DNA from: Mycobacteriales bacterium
GTDB lineage: Bacteria > Actinomycetota > Actinomycetes > BP-191
Assembly: GCA_035714365.1 (NCBI GenBank)
Contig: DASTMB010000095.1
Location: 1 to 63,106, forward strand
DNA length: 63,106 bases
Reading direction: 5' to 3'
Below, piece after piece: positions 50,142 through 58,921 of the stretch; the first letter of the stretch is position 1, and the number at the start of each line of letters is the position of its first letter. The translations under genes were made by a program, and so were the position numbers. Below the pieces are notes generated by a model that was not told the DNA's origin, did no database searches, and saw only the letters and a list, made by a program, of their open reading frames with translations.

Positions 50142-52201
50142 GGCACCGGCACCCAGGCGTGCACGCGGACGCCGGACGGCGCGGCGTTCGCCACGTCGAG
50201 GCCGCCGCCGAGCTCGGCCACGCGGCGTTGCATGGTGCGCAGGCCGAAGTGCAGGTGCTGCCCGGTCCCTGCCTGCTCCGGCAGGCCGCGGCCGTCGTCG
50301 CGGACGACGAGCGTCGTGCGCTGCGCCGCGAACCGCAACGTCACCCGCGCGCTGGTCGCGCCGGAGTGGCGGGCGACGTTGGTCAGCGCCTCGTGCGCGA
50401 CGCGGAACAGCGCCTCGTCCGCCGGGCCGCCCGCGCGCGCGGCGCCGGTGACGCGCAGGTCGACGTCGATGCCGCTGGACTCGCGCAGCTCGCGGACGAG
50501 CGCGCGCAGCGAGCCGACCAGGCCGCGCTTGGGGTGCTCGAGGAACGACAGCGCGTTGATGGCCTGCCGCAGCTCGCCGGTGGCGCGGGAGACGGTGCCG
50601 ACCGCGTCGCGCAGCCGCGCCGCGACGGCCGGGTCGCCGGCGGTGGCCGCGATGCCCTCCAGCTCCATCCGCAGCGCGAAGAGCTGCTGCCCCAGCGTGT
50701 CGTGCAGGTCGCGGCCGACCCGCTCGCGCTCGGCCGCGACGGCGAGGTCGCGCTCGGTCTCGGCGACCCGCTTGCGCAGCTGCGCCCGCGCGACCAGCCC
50801 GCCGATGCCCGCGGCGACGGCGAGCAGCAGGTGCAGCGCGTCGTCGTCCAGCGGCTCCGCCGGGCGGACCCGCAGCACGCCGTCGACGGCGCCCTGCACG
50901 AGCATCGGCACGACGACGAGGTCGCCCAGCGTCACCGGCCCCGGCTCCGGCTCGCGCCGCCACGCCCGCACCTGCGCCGCCAGCCGCGGCGGCGGCGTCG
51001 ACGCCGCGAACGCCCGCGCCGCCCCCGCGTCGCAGAGGAACGCGTCGATCAGCTCGCCGCCCACCCCGGAGCGCACCGCGGGCGCGAGGCGTTCGAGCAC
51101 GACCTGGAGGTCGAGCGGCTGCGCCGCGTCCTCCATCAGCGCGTGCAACGTCTCCAGGTACTGCACCCGACGCGCCAGCCGCGCGCCGTCGCACACCCGG
51201 TCGTACGCCGCCGCCGCCTGCACGCACAGCGCCGCCGCGAGGTCGAGGCGTTCCGGCTCCGGCTCGGCCCCGGGCGACAGCCCGACCAGCAGGAACGCCC
51301 TTCGCCGGGCCGGCAGCGGCAGCACCACCCGCGCCTCGGGCCGCGGCACCGGCGACAGGCCGTCGTCGGCGAGCAGGCGCGGCCCGTCGCCGAGCGCCGC
51401 CAGCGCCGCGCGCAGCGGCCCGGCCAGTGTCGCGGCGGCGTGCCGCCCCGGCTCCGGCTGCCGCAGGCCGCGGCTGCACACCGTCTCCAGGTCGCCGTCG
51501 TCGCGGACGACGTTCACCGAGCAGGACGCGGCGCCGAGGATCGCCAGCGCCGCCTCCATGCCGGTCTGGAGGACGCCGTACGGCGTGCGGGCGGCGTTGA
51601 GCGCCCCGGCGGCGTTGACGACGTCGTCCAGCAGCCGGTCCCGCCGGTACGACGCCTCCACGGTGTCCGCGACGCGCAGCAGGTGCCGCAGCGGCCCCGC
51701 CATCGCGTCGAGCAGCCGCACCTCCGCCTCGGTGAACACGTGCGGCGCCGTCGTGTGGTCGACGATCAGCGCGCCGCGCAGCCGCCCGTCCACGACGAGC
51801 GGCGCGATCGCCGCGGACTTCACCGCGAACGCCGACAGCCAGTTCGGCGGGATGACGTCCGACGACGCGACGTCGTCGATCACCATGACCCGCGTCGTCA
51901 GCGCCGCGTCCGCCACCGGGATCGCGTCCAGGCCCAGCGGCGGCATCGCCCGGAACCGCGCCCACAGCACGTGGTCGTCCTCGCGCGCGATCGACACCTT
52001 CGGGACCAGGCGGCGTTCGGCGTCGAGGAGCAGCAGGCTGGCGTGGTCGACGCCGAGGCCCTGGCGGGCGAGGCGGACCGACTCGACCAGCAGCTCGTCC
52101 ACGCCGGGCCGGTCGACGCCGGGGCGGTGGGCGGGGCGTTCCGGCTCCAGCGCCGGCGCGGCGGCACGCTCGCGCGCCTCGCCGTCGCGGACCGCCGTCA
52201 C
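50138..52201 (-). CDS. NarX-type sensor histidine kinase with GAF domains
   Basis: A 687-aa soluble kinase. At least two GAF-like ligand-binding domains (residues about 35-180 and 190-330) and a third, less clear one precede a HisKA_3 dimerisation region with His500 in GRDLHDTLGQQL and an ATPase domain (HEALTNVARHSGA, DDGRGLPEQAG, FGLRTMQRRVAELGG). No membrane segment is seen, so it senses cytoplasmic signals such as redox, gas or small molecules. It overlaps its response regulator gene. Confidence 0.88.
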   Translation of the reverse strand: MTAVRDGEARERAAAPALEPERPAHRPGVDRPGVDELLVESVRLARQGLGVDHASLLLLDAERRLVPKVSIAREDDHVLWARFRAMPPLGLDAIPVADAALTTRVMVIDDVASSDVIPPNWLSAFAVKSAAIAPLVVDGRLRGALIVDHTTAPHVFTEAEVRLLDAMAGPLRHLLRVADTVEASYRRDRLLDDVVNAAGALNAARTPYGVLQTGMEAALAILGAASCSVNVVRDDGDLETVCSRGLRQPEPGRHAAATLAGPLRAALAALGDGPRLLADDGLSPVPRPEARVVLPLPARRRAFLLVGLSPGAEPEPERLDLAAALCVQAAAAYDRVCDGARLARRVQYLETLHALMEDAAQPLDLQVVLERLAPAVRSGVGGELIDAFLCDAGAARAFAASTPPPRLAAQVRAWRREPEPGPVTLGDLVVVPMLVQGAVDGVLRVRPAEPLDDDALHLLLAVAAGIGGLVARAQLRKRVAETERDLAVAAERERVGRDLHDTLGQQLFALRMELEGIAATAGDPAVAARLRDAVGTVSRATGELRQAINALSFLEHPKRGLVGSLRALVRELRESSGIDVDLRVTGAARAGGPADEALFRVAHEALTNVARHSGATSARVTLRFAAQRTTLVVRDDGRGLPEQAGTGQHLHFGLRTMQRRVAELGGGLDVANAAPSGVRVHAWVPVP

Positions 52202-52495
52202 CGCTGTCTCCCCGTCCGGTCGCCCCGGGCGCCCGGCCGGGTGCGGCGGGCGGAAGGCGCCGGACGTCGCGATGCGGGGGGTGCCGGTCGCGCGCTCGGG
52301 CGCGCGGCGGGCCGCGTCGGGATGCTCGGTAGGGGCGGGCAGTCCCCGGACCCGGTCGCGCCGGGTCCGCCTTCGTGCACAAATGTCCTAGGCGGCCGCC
52401 AGGAACGCAAGCCGCCGTCCGGCTCAAGTACCGGCCGGAACGTGCCGATATGGGCGGCGCAGGGGGTGTTCCGGGGCCTTTGGGAGAGGTTGGCC
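52202..52495. other. Divergent upstream region of kinase and zinc-ribbon genes
   Basis: A 294-bp stretch without protein-coding character. It must hold the promoters of the NarX-type kinase operon (leftward) and of the 45-aa zinc-ribbon gene (rightward). The more AT-rich segment at 52375-52392 (GTGCACAAATGTCC) is the best visible promoter-like patch. No riboswitch or hairpin is recognised. Confidence 0.35.
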
Positions 52496-52633
52496 GTGCC
52501 GTACTGCCCCCGTTGCCGTCACGAGACGCCGACGCTGCTCCGTCCGCGCCACGACGTCGTGCTCTGCCCGCCGTGCTGGGACCTGCTGCTGCTCCTCGCC
52601 GCCGGCGACGCCGACGACGTCGACGCCCGCTAG
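52496..52633 (+). CDS. 45-aa zinc-ribbon protein
   Basis: A very short gene with a clean GGGAGAGG site 6 bases before GTG 52496. The product carries two CxxC pairs, CPRC and CPPC, 17 residues apart, the layout of a treble-clef or zinc ribbon, then an acidic tail DADDVD. TTG 52490 in frame is an alternative start. It is adjacent to, and convergent with, the STAS gene (no gap between stops). Good ribosome-binding site plus paired cysteines support a real gene despite its size. Function unknown, perhaps nucleic-acid binding. Confidence 0.6.
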   Translation: MPYCPRCRHETPTLLRPRHDVVLCPPCWDLLLLLAAGDADDVDAR

Positions 52634-52993
52634 CTACCGCCAGGCGGCGGCGTAGAGGAGGGTCTCGGTCGCGTCGGCCAGCGTGTCGTACATCGGGAGG
52701 TTGACCCGCTCCGCGACGAGGATCTCGCGGACGTGGTCGGGCACCCGGCACAGCGCCAGCGCGCAGCCCTGGAGCCGGCACCGCGTCGCGGTGTGCAGCA
52801 GGACGCCGACGCCGGCCTGGTCCAGCTTGGTGACGAGGCCGAGGTCGAGCAGGACCGCCTGCGGCCGGGTCACCAGCACGTCGCCGAGCGACTTCTGGAA
52901 CGCCGGGGCGGTCCGCGCGGTCACCGGGCCGGCGACGCCGGCCATGGTGAGGTCGCCGTACGTCGTGGTCGACAGCTCCAGCGGCACGGGCAC
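52634..52993 (-). CDS. STAS-domain protein (anti-anti-sigma-like) without the usual serine
   Basis: A 119-aa single STAS domain: LTMAGVAGPVTARTAPAFQ, LLDLGLVTKLDQAGVGVLL, and CRVPDHVREIL. In classical anti-anti-sigma factors a phosphorylated serine follows the Asp of the DSSG-like loop; here that stretch reads LDQAGVG, with no serine or threonine. It may act without phosphorylation or bind a ligand. GTG 52993 has a GGGAGG site. Its sigma or anti-sigma partners are not adjacent. Confidence 0.82.
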   Translation of the reverse strand: MPVPLELSTTTYGDLTMAGVAGPVTARTAPAFQKSLGDVLVTRPQAVLLDLGLVTKLDQAGVGVLLHTATRCRLQGCALALCRVPDHVREILVAERVNLPMYDTLADATETLLYAAAWR

Positions 52994-53106
52994 CTCCCAG
53001 GGGGCACGGGGTCGGGGTTCGCGCTCCCGTCCGTTCTGCCCGATTCCGCGCCCGGTGGCACCTGTCCCACGAAAGCCTCACCTGGCGGCAACGTAGGCTC
53101 GCCCGC

Positions 53107-54495
53107 ATGGCGCGACGGGTCCGGCTGGCACCGACCGCGGCGGAGCTGGCGGCCGGGTTCGCGGCGATCCGGGCCGAGCTGGGGCTGCCGGCGGCGTTCC
53201 CGCCCGACGCGGTGCCGGCCGCGCCGCGGGCGGCGTACGCCGACGCGACCGGCGTGGCGTTCGTCACGATCGACCCGCCGGGCAGCCGGGACCTGGACCA
53301 GGCGTTCCACGCGGCGCGGCGCGGCGACGGCTACCGGGTGACGTACGCGATCGCCGACCCGGGCGCGTTCCTGACGCCGGGGCTGGACGCCGAGTCGCGG
53401 CGGCGCGGCAAGACGCTGTACTGCCCGGACGCGCGGGTGCCGCTGTACCCGCCCGCGCTGTCGGAGGGCGCCGCGTCGCTGCTGGCGGGCGAGGAGCGGC
53501 CGGCCGTCGTCTGGACGCTGGACCTCGACGCCGCCGCCGAGCCGGTGGCGGTCCGCGTCGAACGCGCCCGCGTCCGCAGCCGCGCCCAGCTCGACTACCC
53601 CGGCGTGCAGCGCGCGCTCGACACCGGGACCGCCGACGAGCCGCTCGTGCTGCTCCGCGAGCTCGGCCGGCTCCGCCAGGAGCGGGAGGCCGAACGCGGC
53701 GCCGTCTCGCTGCGCACGCCCGCGCAGGAGGTCGTGCGGACGCCGGCCGGGTACGGCCTGGCGTTCGTGGCGCCGTTGCCGGTCGAGGACTGGAACGCGC
53801 AGGTGTCGTTGCTGACGGGCATGTGCGCGGCGCGGGTGATGCTCGGCGGCGGCGTCGGGCTGCTGCGCACGCTGCCGCCGCCCGACCTGGGGGCGGTCGC
53901 GGCGCTGCGGCGGGCGGCGCGGGTGCTCGAGGTGGACTGGCCGGAGGGGGAGGCGTACGCCGGCTTCATCCGGCGGCTGGACCCGGCCGCGCCGCCGTGC
54001 GCGGCGCTGCTCGCGCTGGCCACGACGCTGCTGCGCGGCGCCGGGTACACCGCGTTCGACGGCGCGCCACCGGAGCAGCCGCTGCACAGCGCGATCGCGG
54101 CGCCGTACGCCCACGCGACCGCGCCGCTGCGCCGCCTCGCCGACCGCTTCGTCTCCGAGACCTGCCTCGCGCTGCACGCCGGGCGCGAGGTGCCGGGCTG
54201 GTGCCGCGATGCGTTGCCCGGACTGCCCGCGCTGATGGCCGCCGCCGACCGGCGCGAGCGCGAGCTGGAGCGCGCGGTCCTCGACTACGTCGAGGCGGCG
54301 GTGCTCGCCGGGCGGGTCGGGGAGACGTTCGACGCGGTCGTCACCGACGCCGACGAGCGCGGCGCGATGGTGCAGCTCGCGCAGCCCGCCGTGCGGGCGC
54401 GGCTGTCGGGCGACGCGCCCCTGGGCGAACGCATCCGGGTCCGGCTGGCCGAGGCCGACCCGGCGCGGCGGCGCGTCCGCTTCGCCGTCGCCTAG
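53107..54495 (+). CDS. RNB-domain ribonuclease (RNase II/R type)
   Basis: A 462-aa exoribonuclease core. The RNB catalytic pattern is visible (FVTIDPPGSRDLDQAFHA with the metal-binding Asp residues), followed by YAIADPGAFL, the TLYCPDARVPLYPPALSEGAASLL motif and a C-terminal HATAPLRRLADRF region. It lacks clear cold-shock domains at the N-terminus and is shorter than RNase R (about 800 aa), resembling the actinobacterial RNB-only subgroup. Its stop TAG shares the CTAG sequence with the convergent MFS stop. Confidence 0.9.
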   Translation: MARRVRLAPTAAELAAGFAAIRAELGLPAAFPPDAVPAAPRAAYADATGVAFVTIDPPGSRDLDQAFHAARRGDGYRVTYAIADPGAFLTPGLDAESRRRGKTLYCPDARVPLYPPALSEGAASLLAGEERPAVVWTLDLDAAAEPVAVRVERARVRSRAQLDYPGVQRALDTGTADEPLVLLRELGRLRQEREAERGAVSLRTPAQEVVRTPAGYGLAFVAPLPVEDWNAQVSLLTGMCAARVMLGGGVGLLRTLPPPDLGAVAALRRAARVLEVDWPEGEAYAGFIRRLDPAAPPCAALLALATTLLRGAGYTAFDGAPPEQPLHSAIAAPYAHATAPLRRLADRFVSETCLALHAGREVPGWCRDALPGLPALMAAADRRERELERAVLDYVEAAVLAGRVGETFDAVVTDADERGAMVQLAQPAVRARLSGDAPLGERIRVRLAEADPARRRVRFAVA

Positions 54496-55811
54496 GTCTC
54501 GCCGCCGCGGTCGGAGCGGTACCGCGCGAACCCCGGCAGCAGCAACGCGATCAGTGCGGTGCCGGCGAGGCAGGCGAGGCCGCCGCTCACGATGGAGAAC
54601 CGCGCGCTGGTCAGGCGCGCCATCGCGCCCGCCTCGGCGTTGCCGAGCAACGGCCCGGACGCGACGTTGGCGAGCTCGATCCCGGCCAGGCGGCCGCGCA
54701 GGTGGTCGGGGATCGTCTGGTTCCAGATGGTCGAGCGGAACGTCGCGCTGACGAAGTCGCCCGCGCCCGCCACCGCGATGAGCGGCAGTGCCAGCCACAG
54801 CGACGTCGCGAACCCGAACGCCGTGATCGCCACGCCCCACGCCACCACCGACCAGAGGATCGCGGCGCCGTGGCGGCGGACGTGGCGGACCCAGCCGGAG
54901 GTCATCGTGCCGAGCAGCGCGCCCGCGTACGTCGCGCCGTGCAGCAGCCCCAGCACCGTCGCGGGCGCGAGGCCGCTCGACGCGAACCGCTTCGCGGCCA
55001 GCTCGGGAAACAGCGCCGACGGCATCCCGAAGATCATCGCGTTGAAGTCGACGAGGTAGGTGCCCATCAGCACCGGGTTGCTCCGCGCGTAGCGGAACCC
55101 CTCCACGACGCTGCGCAGGCTGGGGCGTTCGGCGTCGTCCGGTGGCGGCGTCGCCCGCATCGCGCGCAGCGTCGCCAGCGAGATCGCGAACGACGCCACG
55201 TCCGCGCCGTACGCCCCGCGCAGCCCGAGCGTCGCGATGAGCAGCCCGCCGAGCGCAGGGCCGGCGACCGCGCCGAGGTTGACGTAGAGGCTGTGCAACG
55301 CCGTCGCCGACGCGAGCTGGTCCTTCTCCACCAGCTGCGGCAGCAGCGCCCACAGCGACGGCCGCCCCAGCCCGTCCAGCCCGGCCGCCGCGCCCGCCAG
55401 CACGTACAGCGGCCAGACGCGCGGGTGCGGGAGGAGGGCGTTGAGCAGCAGGAGCAGGGGGACGCAGGTGAGCGCGGTCTCCGCGCGCAGGAACAGCTTG
55501 CGCCGGTCGACGGCGTCGGCGAGCGCGCCGCCGACGAACGACATCGTCAGCAACGGCACCAGCTCGCAGAGCGCGAGCATCCCGACGGCGAGCGACGAGT
55601 GGGTGAGCTGGTACATCTGGTACTGCACGGCGACGTAGGTCACGAACGACCCGAGGAACGACACCGCCTGCCCCGACCAGAGCAGCCGGAACTCCCGCGA
55701 CGTGCGCAGGGGCGACAGGTCGATCGCGACGTGCCGCAGGAGGCCGAGGACACCGCCGCGCCCGGCCGTCGCGGCGACGGCGGGTTCGAGCTCGCTCGGG
55801 TCGTCGGTCAT
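54492..55811 (-). CDS. MFS transporter
   Basis: A 439-aa major-facilitator permease with about 12 hydrophobic segments. An N-terminal part (FRLLWSGQAVSFLGSFVTYVAVQYQM) and the loop motif GALADAVDRRKLFLRAE between TM2 and TM3 match the macrolide/DHA3-like efflux group. It probably exports drugs or metabolites. The ATG lies at 55811. Tail-to-tail with the RNB gene. Confidence 0.88.
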   Translation of the reverse strand: MTDDPSELEPAVAATAGRGGVLGLLRHVAIDLSPLRTSREFRLLWSGQAVSFLGSFVTYVAVQYQMYQLTHSSLAVGMLALCELVPLLTMSFVGGALADAVDRRKLFLRAETALTCVPLLLLLNALLPHPRVWPLYVLAGAAAGLDGLGRPSLWALLPQLVEKDQLASATALHSLYVNLGAVAGPALGGLLIATLGLRGAYGADVASFAISLATLRAMRATPPPDDAERPSLRSVVEGFRYARSNPVLMGTYLVDFNAMIFGMPSALFPELAAKRFASSGLAPATVLGLLHGATYAGALLGTMTSGWVRHVRRHGAAILWSVVAWGVAITAFGFATSLWLALPLIAVAGAGDFVSATFRSTIWNQTIPDHLRGRLAGIELANVASGPLLGNAEAGAMARLTSARFSIVSGGLACLAGTALIALLLPGFARYRSDRGGET

Positions 55812-55854
55812 GTCCCGGCGACGCTACCGGCGCGCGGCACCGCCGCCATCCGGA

Positions 55855-56376
55855 TTACGGCGACGTGCTCGTGTCGACCAGCACCCGGAGGTCGTACCGC
55901 GTCGTGCCGTGCCGGATGCCGGCGGACCAGTCGACGTCGACGCCCTGGCTGACGAACCTCCCCGGCCGGGTGACGTGCGCCACCACGACGAACATCCACT
56001 GCTCCCCCTGCCCCGGGTGCAGCACCACCTCGCGCACCGGGCGGAAGTCGTACCCGCGCCCCTCCGGGCCCGCGCCGATGACGGTGCCCGGCCGCGCCGC
56101 GACCGCGTGCACCGCCACGATGGTCATGCCGTCCGGGACGCCGCGCACCCGCACCGCACGCACGCGCACCGTCTCGCGCACCGACCCGTCGTAGAACGGG
56201 CGGACGACGGCGTAGAGGTTCTCGCCCACGGCGACGTACCCGCCGGCGCCGGCCGCGGCGCCGTCCGGCGACAGGGGCGCGGGACGGAGCCGCAGGTACC
56301 AGAGCGCCCCCGCCGCCAGCGCCACCGCGAGCGCGGCGCCGGCGGCGGCGACGCGCGTCCGCCTACGGGGGGCCAT
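55855..56376 (-). CDS. Membrane-anchored hypothetical protein
   Basis: A 173-aa protein with an Arg-rich start and one hydrophobic segment (residues about 9-28) that anchors or exports it. The rest is beta-rich (VRETVRVRAVRVRGVPDGM, VREVVLHPGQGEQWMFVVVAHVT). No family is recognised. It reads away from the downstream zinc-ribbon gene at 56435, sharing the short upstream region with it. Confidence 0.6.
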   Translation of the reverse strand: MAPRRRTRVAAAGAALAVALAAGALWYLRLRPAPLSPDGAAAGAGGYVAVGENLYAVVRPFYDGSVRETVRVRAVRVRGVPDGMTIVAVHAVAARPGTVIGAGPEGRGYDFRPVREVVLHPGQGEQWMFVVVAHVTRPGRFVSQGVDVDWSAGIRHGTTRYDLRVLVDTSTSP

Positions 56377-56434
56377 GCGGCCTCCTCGGTTTCGCGAGCC
56401 AGGGCGGGCGCGGGCGGCGCACTACGATCAGGGC

Positions 56435-56908
56435 ATGCCCCCTGAGCGCTGCCCGCGGTGCGGCACGCCCCGCCGCGCCGACCTCCAGGTCTGCGTCCGG
56501 TGCGAGCACCGGTTCGACGGCACCGAGGCCGACGTCGACCTCGCGGTCCCGCGCCCGGCCGCGCCGTCGCCGACGCAGTCGCACGGCACGGTCATGGTGG
56601 CGTTGCTGAGCGGGTTCGTGGTGCTGGCGTTCCTGCTCTGGCTGAGCGTGCGCGGGGTGGGGCCGTTCGAGGGGCAGGTCGTCAAGACCGAGCCCGCGAC
56701 GGACAAGACCCGCGTCACCGTCAGCATCACGAACAAGGGGAGCAAGGCGGGCCACGGCCGCTGCCGCATCGCGCGCATCCGCGACACCGGCGACCGGACG
56801 ACCGACTTCCAGTTCCTGTCCGGGCGGGTGCTGCCGCACCAGACGATCACCGAGACCGTCGAGGTGCCGGTGGAGCCGGGCGTGACGGCGGGTCAGGTCG
56901 ACTGCTGA
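56435..56908 (+). CDS. Zinc-ribbon membrane protein
   Basis: A 157-aa protein. A zinc-ribbon (CPRCG, then CVRCEHRF) is followed by a linker, one membrane segment (about residues 55-75, VMVALLSGFVVLAFLLWLS) and an extracellular beta-rich domain (VVKTEPATDKTRVTVSITNKG). It matches membrane zinc-ribbon proteins with FxLD-type outer domains. Its 3' end overlaps by 16 bases the convergent 51-aa gene. Function unknown. Confidence 0.72.
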   Translation: MPPERCPRCGTPRRADLQVCVRCEHRFDGTEADVDLAVPRPAAPSPTQSHGTVMVALLSGFVVLAFLLWLSVRGVGPFEGQVVKTEPATDKTRVTVSITNKGSKAGHGRCRIARIRDTGDRTTDFQFLSGRVLPHQTITETVEVPVEPGVTAGQVDC

Positions 56909-57048
56909 TCGTCGGCCGGCGGCTCGTCCGCCGGCTCCTCCGGCGGGACCCGCTTCGCGCCGGCGCGCAGCAGCACGACGACGAGCACCATCGGCACCAG
57001 CACCATCAACGTCTCGGGGACGCCGCCCCCGTGCGCGAGCGGGGTCAT
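56893..57048 (-). CDS. 51-aa single-pass membrane protein coupled to a polytopic membrane protein
   Basis: A short gene whose ATG (57048-57046) overlaps the upstream stop codon by one base (TGATG), a sign of real translational coupling. The product has one hydrophobic segment (about residues 13-28, PETLMVLVPMVLVVVLL) and an acidic, Pro-rich tail with DDQQ. It overlaps the convergent zinc-ribbon gene by 16 bases. Probably a small subunit of the upstream membrane complex. Small size is the only reason for caution. Confidence 0.6.
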   Translation of the reverse strand: MTPLAHGGGVPETLMVLVPMVLVVVLLRAGAKRVPPEEPADEPPADDQQST

Positions 57049-58376
57049 CACGTGCCCAGCAGCAGCGCGACGCCGCCGAGGGTGTAGGCGACCATCACCG
57101 CGAGCAGCGGGAGCTGGCCGGTGAACGCCGCCCGCCCCCGGAACGTCCCCACCGCCCGGTCGTGCGCCGCGATGACGCCGAGCACGTGCCCGACGACGAT
57201 CGCGCCGATCTGTGTGGTGGCGACGACGCGGGTGGGGACGAGCGTGAAGTCGATGGTCCAGTGGGCGGTGCCGAACCAGTTGGCGCCGGTCGCGAACGGG
57301 TCGGACGCGAGGATCCACGACTGCTGCCCCTCGAGGAGCAGCAGCGAGAAGTAGTGGGCGATCGCGTACCCCACCATGATCGGCACCACCGAGTGGACGA
57401 ACACCCCCGGCAACGGCCGCCGGTCGGCGCCCGCGGGCCGCCCCGCCTCGCGCGTCGCGAATACGTAGGTCACCGCCACGAACGCGAGGCAGGCGGCGAG
57501 CACCAGCGTCGCCTTGGGCGCGGCCGCCCAGCCGGTGTCGTTGCCGGCCCACTCCTTCCACAGCGTCGAGCGGGTGACGCCGTCGAACGCCGTGGAGCCG
57601 AGCAGCACGACCACCACCGCGACCAGCCCGGGCTCGGCCACCAGCCCGGCGAGGCCGTCGAGCGGGTTGCGCAGCACCAGCCGGCCGTCAGGGCGGCGGC
57701 CGATCGGCGCGAGCCGCCCGATGAGCGACGAGTACACCTCGAACCCGTCGCCGCGCTCGAACCACCGGGCCCCGTAGACCGACGCGGCGACGAGGTTCGC
57801 GATCGCGTAGACGAGCACCATGACCGCGAGCCGGCGCGGGTCGGCGCGGTACGGCAGCACCAGCTCGACCCACGCGAACGCCAGCAGCCACCCGGCGGCG
57901 GGCCAGTAGCCGATGGAGGCGGGCAGCTCGCGCAGGCCGCGCTCGGGGTCGCTGCCGGAGACGGCGGAGATCGCGTGGTGGATCGTGCGGAGCGGGTTGA
58001 CGACCCGCCAGACCGGGCCGAGCAGCAACGACAGCGGCACCAGCCCGACCCAGAACTGGATGAACAGGAACCACGGGAGCGGGTTCGACTCCTCGCCGCT
58101 CGCCCCGGCGAGGCCGGCCGCGAGCAGCAGCAACGACGCCGCCAGCACCAGCGCGCGCAGCACCCAGCGGGTCACCGGCGAGTCGAGGAACGCCGCCACC
58201 GGCCCCGGCAGCGGGCGGCCCTTGTCGTCGCGCAGCCGCGGCGACGGCCAGAGCACGCCCAGCGCCGCGAACGACAGCACGACCGCGATGCCCGCGCCGT
58301 ACAGCGCCAGCCAGAACGGCACCGGCAGGTCGGCGCGGCCGCCGACGCCGTGCGCCAGCACGATCGGGTCCGGCAT
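57048..58376 (-). CDS. Polytopic membrane protein of unknown function
   Basis: A 442-aa protein with about 10 hydrophobic segments. Conserved-looking motifs include WVELVLPYRADPRRLAVMVL, NPLDGLAG and SVYGARWF. It has no transporter signature I recognise. ATG 58376 is coupled to the lipoprotein stop (TGATG), and the 51-aa gene is coupled to its own stop. With the cupredoxin-like lipoprotein and CopC-like protein nearby it may handle copper or an electron-transfer partner, which is an inference from context. Confidence 0.68.
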   Translation of the reverse strand: MPDPIVLAHGVGGRADLPVPFWLALYGAGIAVVLSFAALGVLWPSPRLRDDKGRPLPGPVAAFLDSPVTRWVLRALVLAASLLLLAAGLAGASGEESNPLPWFLFIQFWVGLVPLSLLLGPVWRVVNPLRTIHHAISAVSGSDPERGLRELPASIGYWPAAGWLLAFAWVELVLPYRADPRRLAVMVLVYAIANLVAASVYGARWFERGDGFEVYSSLIGRLAPIGRRPDGRLVLRNPLDGLAGLVAEPGLVAVVVVLLGSTAFDGVTRSTLWKEWAGNDTGWAAAPKATLVLAACLAFVAVTYVFATREAGRPAGADRRPLPGVFVHSVVPIMVGYAIAHYFSLLLLEGQQSWILASDPFATGANWFGTAHWTIDFTLVPTRVVATTQIGAIVVGHVLGVIAAHDRAVGTFRGRAAFTGQLPLLAVMVAYTLGGVALLLGT

Positions 58377-58834
58377 CAGCTCGCCTTCAGCGTGAACAGC
58401 TCCAGCCCCGCGTCCTCCAGCTCGACCTCGACGCTGCCGGGGATGTTCGCGACGAGGTCCAGCGCGGTCGGGCAGCCGGGCGTCGTGTCCTGCTTCTTGT
58501 CGTACGAGTGGACGTGCACCTCGTCCGCCACGTCCGCGGTGACCGCGATCCGTACGGGCGTGCCGGTCTTCACGGACCACTGCTCGTGCTCGGTGGTCAC
58601 CTTCCCCTTCGTCACCGTCGCCGTGATCACCGTCGTGCCCGCCGGGGGCTCCGGCGCGGCCGGGCAGCTCGGGCCGCTCGCCGTCGCCGACGCGGGCGCG
58701 CTCGTCGCCGGCGCGGTGGTCGCGGTCGTCACGGCCGCCGACGGGGAGCCGGTCGCCGTGGGCTCGCCGTCGTCGGAGCAGGCGGTCAGGGCGAGCAGGG
58801 CCAGCGCGGCGGCGGCCGGGACGAGGCGGCGCAT
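58376..58834 (-). CDS. Cupredoxin-like lipoprotein
   Basis: A 152-aa lipoprotein with the LLALTACS lipobox (Cys about residue 19) and a Thr/Ala-rich linker. A beta-rich domain resembling cupredoxins of the EfeO/DUF-type follows (VTKGKVTTEHEQWSVKTG, TPVRIAVTADVADEVHVHSY, NIPGSVEVELEDAGLELF). Histidines in HVHSY and the downstream Cys could ligate copper. AAGGAG lies 9 bases before the ATG. It heads the membrane cluster. Confidence 0.7.
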   Translation of the reverse strand: MRRLVPAAAALALLALTACSDDGEPTATGSPSAAVTTATTAPATSAPASATASGPSCPAAPEPPAGTTVITATVTKGKVTTEHEQWSVKTGTPVRIAVTADVADEVHVHSYDKKQDTTPGCPTALDLVANIPGSVEVELEDAGLELFTLKAS

Positions 58835-58921
58835 CGGGTCGGGCTCCTTCCGGCAAACGACGTTCGGGACCATCCTCCCCCGGCAACGGCCGGCGGCGCG
58901 CGTTCGTGCCACGATCGTGCC

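Noticed and set aside
48618-52391. A plus-strand open frame of 1257 codons
   Set aside because: It is antisense to the secreted protein, response regulator and kinase genes. Its composition (Ser/Arg-rich without domains) is a shadow of those genes.
49515-53267. A minus-strand open frame of 1250 codons containing the LuxR regulator
   Set aside because: Only the part from GTG 50141 carries the receiver and LuxR domains; the upstream part is out of frame with the kinase gene and is a shadow.
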